64,000 bases of DNA, taken from assembly GCF_010509575.1 (NCBI RefSeq), contig NZ_CP048437.1, positions 62,001-126,000 on the forward strand. The letters are read 5' to 3'. The translations under genes were made by a program, and so were the position numbers. Positions 34,753 through 42,908 of this stretch are shown here, in pieces (position 1 is the first letter of the stretch; the number at the start of each line of letters is the position of its first letter). The DNA comes from Faecalibacterium duncaniae (lineage in GTDB: Bacteria > Bacillota > Clostridia > Oscillospirales > Ruminococcaceae). The notes beneath the pieces are model-generated. The model searched no databases. It saw only the letters and a program-made list of their open reading frames with translations, and was not told where the DNA came from.

Positions 34753-37700
34753 TTAACCGACCACCAGCTTGTTGGTCTTTTTGAGGAACTTTGCAGGGAT
34801 CGGGCGGTCCAGCTTCCATGTGATGTTCATGGGGCGGGAGCCCTCGTGCTTCACATAGTTCACCGTGCCCAGATAGGTATACGCTCCTGCCCCGCCAAAA
34901 CGGGCATCTGCCTTGAACTCACGCACGAATAACAGCACGCGGCTTCCTTTTTCCCGGTGATGGATGTAGCGCTGCCCGGTGGCAGAGTTTTCGGCGGTGG
35001 TGCTCTGGCTCTGCCAGTGGAACAGGCTTTCGTTGATGGAATAATCCTTGTCTGCCTTGTTCAGGGTCACAAAGAATACGTCCAGCTGCTTTTCCGGCAG
35101 CCATTTCACGCCCTCGCGGACGGTAGCAGGCTTCAAAAAATCCAGCGCCACCAGCAGTTGGTCGCGGGTATAGGTGCAGTGCAGGTCCAGCGGGCAGTCA
35201 AAGCCCACATCCACCGGTTCGTCAATAAAATCAATGCGGTCATATTGATACTGCAAAAGTGCCTGCAGTTCCCCCAGCAAAACGGGACTGTCCGAGAGAG
35301 CATACAGGTTATCGAGAACTTCTTTATCCTCCCAGCTTTCTGCGGTCTTACCACAAAGGGTCACATAGAACATCTGCAGCATCCGCTGCTCTACCGGTGG
35401 CAGGGCTGCAAAGTCGGTGTTATCCAATTTCGGCAGAAGCCCCAGCAAAAAACGGATCCACCTGCGGGAATCCACGACTGCAAAGCGTGCAAGGGCTTTG
35501 GTCATGGTCTCTTCCAAAGGCTCTGCAAAATCGGATGCCGCTCCTGCGCGGACGCACAGCCTACTGAAGCAGACCTTTTTACTATAGATGGCCCGGGGGT
35601 CGAGATGGTAGTAGTCGAGGAAGTTCCCAAGTGTCAGGGGCAGACCAGTATCCTCTGTGAAGGCAGCCGCCCGCGCCACAAGCCCGGAGGTGCGGTCATA
35701 GGAGGCGCTGATATTATCCAGCACATACTTTGCGGCAATTTTTTCCAGCTGAATATAGCAGCCTTTGGGTGCAGAGACAAAGCCCTCTTTAAGCTCCCGG
35801 CTGACGCTGCGGGTGGTGTTGGAGAGCAGTGCTGCGAATTTCTCCTCAAAATTATACTTTTTGTTGGCCTGCCCGATGAAATCCAAAACGGTCAGGCAAT
35901 CCTTGTTTTCTGCCAGACGCAGACCACGCCCCAGTTGCTGCAAAAACACGGTCAGCGACTCGGTAGGGCGCAGGAACAGCACAGTGTTCACCTCGGGGAT
36001 ATCCACACCCTCGTTGTAAATGTCCACCACAAAGAGGAATCGGAGCTCCCCGGAAACCAGCCGCTGTTTGGCGGCGTTGCGCTCCTCGTCAGGAGAATCG
36101 CCGGTCAGTGCCATAGACGGGATGCCGTGGGTATTAAAGTAGCGCGCCATAAATTGGGCATGAGCAATGGAAACGCAGAAGCCCAAACCCTTCACATCGT
36201 CGATATCGGTGACATATTTCAGGATGGAGTTCACCACAAGGTCAGCGCGGCGCTCCGCCACCATGCCGCTGAGGGTGTACAGGTTGGACAGCTCGTTTTT
36301 ATCGTAGCCGCCGGTACGCCATTTCAGGCTGCTCAGATCTGCGGTGTCGGTGACGCCGAAATATTGGAAGGGACAAAGTAGTTTCCGGTCAATGGCCTCC
36401 GGCAGACGGATCTCGGCGGCAATGCGTCCGCCGAAATAGTCCAGAACGCTTTTGCCGTCCATGCGTTCCGGGGTGGCGGTCAGTCCAAGCAGGATCTTCG
36501 GCTGGTAATATTCCAACGGCTTCTGATAAGTGGGTGCAGCTGCATGATGGAACTCGTCTACAACGATGTAATCGTAAAAATCTGCTGCCGTTTTGGCGGC
36601 AAGCTCCTGAGAATTGAAGGTCTGGATGGAAACAAACAGATGATCAATGCTGTCGGCTCTGTGACTGCCCACATACAGTTCACCGAAATTGGCATCTTTC
36701 AGTACCGCCCGGAAGGTGTACAGGCTCTGCTTCAGGATCTCCTCCCGGTGTGCCACAAACAGTAGCCGGCAGGGCTGCCCCGGATGCTGCCTGCAGAAGC
36801 GCTTGTAATCCAGTGCGGAGATCACGGTTTTACCGGTGCCGGTAGCGGCCACCACCAAGTTGCGGTTGTACCCCCGAACGGTGCGCTCGGCATCCAGTCG
36901 GTCCAGAATTTCCTGCTGGTAGGAATAGGGCAGAATATCCAGGGTGTAGATCCCGCTGTGGTCGGTCTCGCTGTATTTTTCGGCTTTCAGGGCGCGGGTC
37001 AGCCGCTCCCGCTGCCCTTCATCGTAATATTCAAACTCGCTGGAGTTCCAGTAGCTTTCAAAGGTGGCTGCGATCTTTTCGATGGTCTCCGGCAGGTCCT
37101 TTCGGGTCACCTTGACGTTCCATTCCAGACCACTGGAAATTGCTGCGTTGGACAGGTTGGAGGAGCCTACATACGCCGTAGTAAAACCGGTGTACCGGTA
37201 AAATACATAGGTCTTTGCGTGGAGCCGGGTACGCTTGGTGTCATAGCTGACCTTGATCTTCGTATTGGGCAGCGCGCGCAGCTCTTCAATGGCTTTTACG
37301 TCCGTAGCGCCCATATAAGAGGTGGTGATGATGCGCAACTCACCGCCGTTTTGCGCAAACTGCCGCAGCTCGTCCATGATGAGGCGCAAGCCGCTCCACT
37401 TGATAAAGGAGACCAGCATATCAATGCGGTCGGCGGAAACGATCTCCTTTTTCAGCTCCGTGTACATCTGCGGTTCATGGATAGCACCGGTAAACAGGGA
37501 GCTTTGTGCAATGGAAGTCTCCGGGCGGTCAAGGTCTTTTGCGCTTTTTCCTGTAGCAAGGCGCGGGTCATTCTGCTGCAAAAGAGCAAGAAGCTGCTCT
37601 GCCCGCTGGTCAACACCGAGCGCGGCAAAGTCAGCTTCCTGTGTGGTGTTCTGGATGGTAGTCACGATCTGGTTTGCCAGCTGGATCTGCGCCTCGATGC

Positions 37701-37884
37701 CGCCGCCATTGTCCTGCACGTTCTCAAGACCCTTTTGTACCACGTCGGTCAGATACTGCGCCAGTACCTTGGCAGCCTCCGCTGTGTCGATGGGCGCAGT
37801 GGACTTGCGGGCTTCCGGGATCTCTGCAAGCTCGCGGTTCAGTGCGTTATTGATGACCTGTTCGTACAGACCGGGGTAGAGCAT
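34753..37884 (-). CDS. PLD-nuclease / SF2 helicase protein with DUF3427-like C-terminus
   Basis: 1043 residues. Residues 1-110 are helical. Residues 135-285 form a phospholipase-D-like nuclease domain: LHAKTYVFYRYTGFTTAYVGSS, His222-x-Lys224, with SSNLSNAA. Residues 315-700 form an SF2 helicase: Walker A AATGTGKT (346-353), the DEAH-like box VVDEFHHAAAP, motif III GLTATPERMDG and motif VI QQLGRGLRLAE. The rest (about 700-1043) fits the DUF3427 C-terminal region, ending with a small beta-rich domain (YTYLGTVNYVKHEG). Such proteins occur in defence islands and are paired with MutT proteins in many genomes. One PLD HxK motif per chain means a dimer is needed for nuclease activity. ATG 37884 follows AAGGAAG. 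Confidence 0.88.
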   Translation of the reverse strand: MLYPGLYEQVINNALNRELAEIPEARKSTAPIDTAEAAKVLAQYLTDVVQKGLENVQDNGGGIEAQIQLANQIVTTIQNTTQEADFAALGVDQRAEQLLALLQQNDPRLATGKSAKDLDRPETSIAQSSLFTGAIHEPQMYTELKKEIVSADRIDMLVSFIKWSGLRLIMDELRQFAQNGGELRIITTSYMGATDVKAIEELRALPNTKIKVSYDTKRTRLHAKTYVFYRYTGFTTAYVGSSNLSNAAISSGLEWNVKVTRKDLPETIEKIAATFESYWNSSEFEYYDEGQRERLTRALKAEKYSETDHSGIYTLDILPYSYQQEILDRLDAERTVRGYNRNLVVAATGTGKTVISALDYKRFCRQHPGQPCRLLFVAHREEILKQSLYTFRAVLKDANFGELYVGSHRADSIDHLFVSIQTFNSQELAAKTAADFYDYIVVDEFHHAAAPTYQKPLEYYQPKILLGLTATPERMDGKSVLDYFGGRIAAEIRLPEAIDRKLLCPFQYFGVTDTADLSSLKWRTGGYDKNELSNLYTLSGMVAERRADLVVNSILKYVTDIDDVKGLGFCVSIAHAQFMARYFNTHGIPSMALTGDSPDEERNAAKQRLVSGELRFLFVVDIYNEGVDIPEVNTVLFLRPTESLTVFLQQLGRGLRLAENKDCLTVLDFIGQANKKYNFEEKFAALLSNTTRSVSRELKEGFVSAPKGCYIQLEKIAAKYVLDNISASYDRTSGLVARAAAFTEDTGLPLTLGNFLDYYHLDPRAIYSKKVCFSRLCVRAGAASDFAEPLEETMTKALARFAVVDSRRWIRFLLGLLPKLDNTDFAALPPVEQRMLQMFYVTLCGKTAESWEDKEVLDNLYALSDSPVLLGELQALLQYQYDRIDFIDEPVDVGFDCPLDLHCTYTRDQLLVALDFLKPATVREGVKWLPEKQLDVFFVTLNKADKDYSINESLFHWQSQSTTAENSATGQRYIHHREKGSRVLLFVREFKADARFGGAGAYTYLGTVNYVKHEGSRPMNITWKLDRPIPAKFLKKTNKLVVG

Positions 37885-37911
37885 AGGTGCACTTCCTTAC
37901 CGTTTTCTTTT

Positions 37912-37940
37912 ATTATAGCGCTAGCTGAGCGGACATTCAA
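37912..37940 (-). promoter_or_regulatory. Promoter of the helicase/Nudix operon
   Basis: On the minus strand TTGAAT (37940-37935), a 17-base spacer and TATAAT (37917-37912). Confidence 0.75.
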
Positions 37941-38190
37941 TGACAGGGATCTTCCATCAGGCAGACGTTGGTGCGTTTAACGATTTCCCACGCATTGCAA
38001 TCGGGCAGGTCCATCAATTTCAGATAGGCCATTTTATCACCCCATGGCGGCTTTCAGATAGTGCAGACGGTATTTCAGGTATTGGCGGATCGCAGACGCT
38101 CGTTTTTCACGCAACAGTGCGAGGGTTTTGCTGGTGGTCCAGTCTGCCCATCTCCGCCTGCATACAAGCCGGTCTGGATGGCGGTAGCGA
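37937..38190 (-). other. Decayed coding remnants upstream of the helicase gene
   Basis: On the minus strand a 31-codon frame (38032-37937) reads MAYLKLMDLPDCNAWEIVKR and ends in TGA. Just before it another frame reads LREKRASAIRQYLKYRLHYL and ends at TGATAA. Both have protein-like composition but are short, out of phase with each other, and end at once. They look like pieces of one or more dead genes. I recognise neither. The helicase -35 element overlaps the end of the first. Confidence 0.35.
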
Positions 38191-38295
38191 TACTTCCTGA
38201 TCGAGCAGGATGACACCTATGGTCGTGACCCCTATGAAAGCCTGAAGATCAGCCATGACAATCTGGTCCGCATGGGCTACGCCGACTGGTTTTGA
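38188..38295 (+). pseudogene. 3' remnant of a sugar phosphate isomerase/epimerase (TIM barrel)
   Basis: The frame encodes FLIEQDDTYGRDPYESLKIS and HDNLVRMGYADWF, then TGA at 38293. This matches the C-terminal end of IolE/xylose-isomerase-like TIM-barrel proteins (…EQDDTYG.DPF..LK.S...L..MG). A stop precedes it in frame at 38185-38187, and the rest of the gene is missing, so it is a fragment of about 35 codons left by deletion or rearrangement. Confidence 0.6.
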
Positions 38296-38387
38296 CTGAC
38301 AGCGAGCCTCCTCGTTTGTTTCAGATTACGGCTGGAGCCGCCTGCGGACTGGACAAATGCTACAGGTGGCAAAATCTCGATTACAAC

Positions 38388-38431
38388 AAAAATGAGATAG
38401 ACACCCTTTCGGGGGAGTCTATCTCATTTTT
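38388..38431. terminator. Bidirectional terminator by the MBL gene
   Basis: A perfect 15-base stem AAAAATGAGATAGAC / GTCTATCTCATTTTT, A-rich on one side and T-rich on the other. It serves the leftward MBL operon. Confidence 0.85.
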
Positions 38432-38482
38432 CGTTTGGACTATTTTGCAACAGCCCCATATCATGTTCGTGCAATCGTAAAT

Positions 38483-39337
38483 TTAAGCGTCACATTGGTA
38501 CCACAATTCTGCCATACCCAAGCGTGCAACATCGCCCTTGCGGAACCCGGTCTCCTCGTACTTTCCGGTAATGCTGCCATCCAGAAGCCCCGCAGACAGA
38601 TCCCGGTAATCCCGAACGATCTGCTTATCCAAAGTCACTGCATCATGTCCCACGGCCAGCCGTTCAAAAGAACTTTCCTGATTCCAGAGCTTTGTCATCG
38701 TGTGATTGCAGATATCCACCAGCCGCATATCGTTTTCAGGCTGCCGCTCCAGAATGATTGAGATATTCGCACAATCTCCGCTGAAAAGGATATGATTTTC
38801 TGCATCCAGGAAGCAGGTACTGCCGGGGGTGTGGCCAGGCGTGAGAATCGCTTTGATGGTTCGACCGCCCAGATCGATCACATCTCCGTCATTAACAGGA
38901 TGCCAAGGATAGCTGCCCTCAGTGGGATGATTGGGCACCAATTTCAGCAGTTCTTCCTGATCCAGATCCGGGCAGCGAATAGGCCCACGAGACTGAATAT
39001 AGAAACTGCGCATCTTGTTGTAATCTGTGGTGCCCATGAATTTTTCCATATTCTTGTGATCTTCTTCGGCACGCTCCCCATCCAGCGGATTCACATAGAC
39101 TGGAACGCCGGGAAACTCAAAGACACCGCCGTCATGGTCAAAGTGTGTATGCGTCAGCAGAATGATCAGAGGCTTATCCGTCAGTGCACGCACTTCCCCA
39201 GCGAGGTCGCCGATACCGCAGCCGGTATCCACCAGCGCGGCTTTCTCTTCACCCTCGATGAGGAAAGCGTTCACCAGACGAAATTCACTCAGGCACCATG
39301 TATGGGGCGCGATTTCGGTGATCTCATGTCGATACAT
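38483..39337 (-). CDS. MBL-fold metallo-hydrolase
   Basis: 284 residues. The metal motif is LLTHTHFDHDGG (HxHxDH), with further ligands in PGHTPGSTCFL and LFSGDCA, and a last His in LAVGHDAVTL. Strands before it (VNAFLIEGEEKAALVDTGCGIG) complete the fold. The family includes lactonases, glyoxalase II and thioesterases; the substrate is unknown, though a uronic-acid lactone or ester would suit the carbohydrate locus. ATG 39337 lies 12 bases after AAAGGAG, a somewhat long spacing. Last gene downstream of the two ABC permeases, with a 34-base gap. Confidence 0.85.
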   Translation of the reverse strand: MYRHEITEIAPHTWCLSEFRLVNAFLIEGEEKAALVDTGCGIGDLAGEVRALTDKPLIILLTHTHFDHDGGVFEFPGVPVYVNPLDGERAEEDHKNMEKFMGTTDYNKMRSFYIQSRGPIRCPDLDQEELLKLVPNHPTEGSYPWHPVNDGDVIDLGGRTIKAILTPGHTPGSTCFLDAENHILFSGDCANISIILERQPENDMRLVDICNHTMTKLWNQESSFERLAVGHDAVTLDKQIVRDYRDLSAGLLDGSITGKYEETGFRKGDVARLGMAELWYQCDA

Positions 39338-39371
39338 AGACAAAACAGACTCCTTTCGTGTATGTGTTGAT

Positions 39372-40262
39372 TCAGCCCTTGACTGCACCGGCCGTCAATC
39401 CGGCAATGAACTGGCGGTTTGCGGCCAGATAAACCAGAAGGATAGGCAGCAGTGCAATGGAAGCGCCCGCTGTCATGATATGCCACTCAGCAGCAGCGTT
39501 GGCGGAGTAGCGCAGATTTGCAACAGCAACGCTCAGGGTCTTGAGGCCGGGGTTGGCCATGGTGAACACCTGTGCCGTAACAAACTCATTCCAGGCCTGG
39601 CGGAAGGCAAACAGCGCGATCACTCCCAAAATGGGTTTGATGGCCGGAACGATGATCTGCCAGAAGATGCGGAAGGGGCCAGCGCCATCGATCGTGGCAG
39701 CCTCGTCCAGATCTTTGGGCACTCCATTGATGAAGCCGGAGATCATAAAAATGTTAGCCGCTTGGCCGCCGGTAAGCATCAGTGCCAGACCCACCATATT
39801 CTTGGTCAGTCCCAGCCGACTCATGAGAGTATACAGAGGATACAGCGCCACCGAACCAACCGAGATGAACATACTGAGCAGATATGCCGTAGAGATCAGC
39901 TTTTTGCCCACAAAATCTCGGCGGCTGATCACATAGGCCGCCATGGAAGAGGTGATCAGTGTAAAAACCACCGTCAGCAGTGCCAGTACCACGCTGTTCA
40001 GGAAATACTTGCCGAAGTCCAACTTCTGGAAAGCATAAACATAGTTGTTGAACTGCCAGTTCTCCGGCAGGAAATTTCCGCCCAATGTCAATTCTGCGTT
40101 GGTCTTGAAGGAGCCCAGCAGAGTGTAGACCACCGGATAAAGGGTAAAGATACACATGGAACCTACAAACAGCCATTTCAGGATCTGGCCGATCAGGTAA
40201 ATCACATGATCTCTTTTTTCCGAGGGGCGCATATCCGACCATTTTAATTTTTTCCGTGCCAT
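39372..40262 (-). CDS. Carbohydrate ABC transporter permease, MalG/CUT1 type
   Basis: 296 residues with six membrane helices. The start is cytosolic and basic (KKLKWSDMRPSEKRD); the first helix is LIGQILKWLFVGSMCIFTLY. The ATPase-coupling EAA loop is DLDEAATIDGAGPFRIFWQI, with the typical C-terminal NRQFIAGLTAGAVKG. It forms the channel with the permease at 40276 for sugar delivered by the lipoprotein at 44860. ATG 40262 follows AAGGAGGAACGGAAA. No ATPase subunit is encoded nearby, as usual for CUT1 systems that share a common MsmK-type ATPase. Confidence 0.92.
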   Translation of the reverse strand: MARKKLKWSDMRPSEKRDHVIYLIGQILKWLFVGSMCIFTLYPVVYTLLGSFKTNAELTLGGNFLPENWQFNNYVYAFQKLDFGKYFLNSVVLALLTVVFTLITSSMAAYVISRRDFVGKKLISTAYLLSMFISVGSVALYPLYTLMSRLGLTKNMVGLALMLTGGQAANIFMISGFINGVPKDLDEAATIDGAGPFRIFWQIIVPAIKPILGVIALFAFRQAWNEFVTAQVFTMANPGLKTLSVAVANLRYSANAAAEWHIMTAGASIALLPILLVYLAANRQFIAGLTAGAVKG

Positions 40263-40275
40263 TTTCCGTTCCTCC

Positions 40276-41202
40276 TTATTCACCGGTCACTGCGTCCAGC
40301 CGCTTGGCGAGAATCAGATACAGGCCAGTGACACCACCGATGATCAACGCTGCCACCAAACTGCAGGCTGCGCCATAGCCAAACTCCTGCACCACAGAGG
40401 AACCTGCGGTGATGGGGAAGAACAGCTGATAGATATACAAGAACATCACGTTGGTCTGATTCATGGGTCCGCCTTCAGTCAGAACCATGATACTCTGATA
40501 ATCCATAAAGGAGATCACCAGCGCCAACATCAGGATCATCTTCATGACGGGGGCCAGCAGAGGGATGGTAATGCGGAACAGGATCTGGGCTGCATTCGCA
40601 CCATCCAGTTTTGCACTCTCATATACCTCTGTAGAAATACCGGTGAGGCCTGCAATGAAATAAACCATGTAGTTGCCGATACCGCCCCATGCAGCAATGA
40701 TGATACAAGTCAGCATGGCGTACTTTACACCGAGCCAGTTGACATTTTCATCGATAATACCCAGCCACGTCAGGAAGCGGTTGATCTCGCCGTTGTAAGT
40801 GTTGAACAGCAGGTAGAAGATCAACGCCATAACAGCGCTGGACATAATGGTCGGGGTAAAGATAATGGATTGTCCGGTGGCGTTGAGCCGGGTGTTTTTG
40901 CTCAGCAGGAACGCCAGCATAAATGCAATGGGCAGCGTCAGCAGCAGTTTGCCTCCCACATAAACGAAGGTGTTCACGATGGCTGTCTTGAACACAGTGT
41001 CCCGGGCAATGCGGGCAAAATTTGCAAAGCCTACAAATTTTGGGGTGCCGTAGCCCTTGTAGTCAAACATACAGTACCGTATTGTCCACAGGATGGGGTA
41101 GATGGTGAAAACAACAAACATGATCAGGTTGGGCAGAAGCATCAAATAGGATGTCTTCTCCTCCCGGATCCTTCTCCCAAGGCTTTTTTTCCTCGTTTCC
41201 AT
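40276..41202 (-). CDS. Carbohydrate ABC transporter permease, MalF/CUT1 type
   Basis: 308 residues with six membrane helices, starting SYLMLLPNLIMFVVFTIYPILW, the typical first span of MalF-type permeases. The coupling loop EVYESAKLDGANAAQILFRI is intact. The C-terminus is YLILAKRLDAVTGE. ATG 41202 follows TTAGGAGGAAACACT. It has a promoter of its own at 41241-41269, beyond the response regulator gene, and lies 13 bases before its partner permease. Confidence 0.92.
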   Translation of the reverse strand: METRKKSLGRRIREEKTSYLMLLPNLIMFVVFTIYPILWTIRYCMFDYKGYGTPKFVGFANFARIARDTVFKTAIVNTFVYVGGKLLLTLPIAFMLAFLLSKNTRLNATGQSIIFTPTIMSSAVMALIFYLLFNTYNGEINRFLTWLGIIDENVNWLGVKYAMLTCIIIAAWGGIGNYMVYFIAGLTGISTEVYESAKLDGANAAQILFRITIPLLAPVMKMILMLALVISFMDYQSIMVLTEGGPMNQTNVMFLYIYQLFFPITAGSSVVQEFGYGAACSLVAALIIGGVTGLYLILAKRLDAVTGE

Positions 41203-41240
41203 AGTGTTTCCTCCTAACGGATTATCTGAAGGCATTTCTG

Positions 41241-41269
41241 ATTATAAGTATACGGGGATTTTTTTGAAA
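41241..41269 (-). promoter_or_regulatory. Promoter of the permease/MBL operon
   Basis: On the minus strand TTTCAA (41269-41264), a 17-base spacer and TATAAT (41246-41241); an overlapping TATACT is also present. The response regulator next door is a candidate controller. Confidence 0.65.
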
Positions 41270-41339
41270 CGTAGAGAAATGGATACCCGATTATGTTGAA
41301 AAAATTCCGATTCTTGTATCTGCTTCTGCATATTTCCGC

Positions 41340-42908
41340 TCAGCCGCTTTCCTGCAGGGTGCGGCGATAATCAGTGGGGGTAATATGCCAGTATTTTTTG
41401 TAACAGACGGAGAAATACCGGGAATCCGCATAGCCGGTGCGCTCTGCTACCTCATAGATCTTCAGGCTTTCGTCGTCCAAAAGCCGTTGTGCCTCCTTCA
41501 TTCGCATTTCGGTCAGGTGTTCGGTGAAGGTCTGCCCGGAAGCCTGCTTGAACAGCTGCCGCAGGTAATTGGGGCTGATGTACAATTCCGCTGCTACATC
41601 ATCCAGCGAAAACTGCAGATCGCTCAGATGTTCTCCCATGATCTCATCGATCCGGGACACCAGTTCCTGTCCAGGATTCTTTTTCTCTTCTGCAGCACGG
41701 CACAGGAGAAGAAGATTTTTAAAGCATTCCTGCAATTCCTCCAGGGTTCCGGCCTCCATGATCTCCTGATGGCAGGCCTTATATTCCACGTAGGTGATGG
41801 GGTTTTGTCCCCGGCGCTTCTTCAATACGGAAAGGCACATGTCCAGAACTGCCATTTTGATGTATGCTGCATCCACTACTCCATGGGGGTAGAACCAACT
41901 CAGAACTCCGTCTACTGCCCCTGCAATGGCCTCCGCATCTCCTCCGGCCACCGTCAGTGCCACTTGCTCTGTCAGATGGGGGTCGATCTCAAGGCAGGCT
42001 GTTACCCGCGTCAGCAGCACGTCAGAGATGGTGCGCACCGGCGGAGCCATTTCATAGAAAGAATACTCCGCTGCTTCTTTTGCCTCGTGACCGGATTTTT
42101 CCAACTTGTAGATATTGTCCTTGATCCCTCCCAGAAAAAAGTGGACCGTTTGATTCCATTTGCGCCGGATCGCCACCACCACAGCCGTCAGTTCACGGGT
42201 CAGCAAAAGCGCCGCCGCGGCATTGGTCACTTCCTGGTGGATGGAGAACACAATGAAAGACATTCCTTCCACAGAATGGTTCAGAACATAAGCATCCAGC
42301 TTTTTTTCAAAGCGCTGGTTCAACAGTGCGGGCAGTTCCTGCCGTATCTCGGGGCCGCCCTGAAACAGTGCGACCAGATAACGGTCGCTTCCGATGCAGA
42401 ACTGTTGTAACTCTTTCATTTCTTCTGAAGCAAGCTCCCCTGCACTGGCTCGCCACATAAGTTCCCGGATCTTCTGTTCCTGGTGCAGCCGTTGCTGCAT
42501 CTGCTGCACCCGATCCTGCCACTGTTGTTGACGCTGGGTCAACTCTGCTGCAAAGGCATCCAGCCGTTGGATCAGAAGTTCTGTGTCCAGCGGCTTTAAC
42601 AAATAATCTGATACCCCCAGCCGCATTCCCTGCACGGCGTATTCAAAATCATCGTAGCCGCTCAGGATCAGGAGTTTTGCATCCGGAAGTTCCTCCTTGA
42701 TCTTTTCCAGAAACTCCAATCCGTTTACATGAGGCATGGTGATGTCGGTCATAATGCAGTCCGGTAGAAATCGTTCTGCCATTGCCAAGGCTTCTTTGCC
42801 GTCGCGAGCCGCCCCTACCACCTGCCACTCCGGGCAGCGTCTGGTAATAAACTGCCTTACCCCCTCCCGGATATTCGGTTCATCATCTGCGATCAAAATC
42901 TGAAACAT
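41340..42908 (-). CDS. YesN-type response regulator with AraC DNA-binding domain
   Basis: 522 residues. The receiver domain (1-120) has the acidic pair in ILIADDEPN, phospho-acceptor Asp55 in CIMTDITMP and the Lys of DYLLKPLD. A coiled linker rich in Gln follows, then a poorly conserved middle region, and an AraC HTH pair at the C-terminus (LSDLQFSLDDVAAELYISPNYLRQLFKQASG … GYADSRYFSVCYKKYWHITP). It should activate the ABC/CE15 locus when phosphorylated by the YesM-type kinase whose gene end it overlaps by 26 bases. ATG 42908 follows GGACGGAG. Confidence 0.9.
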   Translation of the reverse strand: MFQILIADDEPNIREGVRQFITRRCPEWQVVGAARDGKEALAMAERFLPDCIMTDITMPHVNGLEFLEKIKEELPDAKLLILSGYDDFEYAVQGMRLGVSDYLLKPLDTELLIQRLDAFAAELTQRQQQWQDRVQQMQQRLHQEQKIRELMWRASAGELASEEMKELQQFCIGSDRYLVALFQGGPEIRQELPALLNQRFEKKLDAYVLNHSVEGMSFIVFSIHQEVTNAAAALLLTRELTAVVVAIRRKWNQTVHFFLGGIKDNIYKLEKSGHEAKEAAEYSFYEMAPPVRTISDVLLTRVTACLEIDPHLTEQVALTVAGGDAEAIAGAVDGVLSWFYPHGVVDAAYIKMAVLDMCLSVLKKRRGQNPITYVEYKACHQEIMEAGTLEELQECFKNLLLLCRAAEEKKNPGQELVSRIDEIMGEHLSDLQFSLDDVAAELYISPNYLRQLFKQASGQTFTEHLTEMRMKEAQRLLDDESLKIYEVAERTGYADSRYFSVCYKKYWHITPTDYRRTLQESG

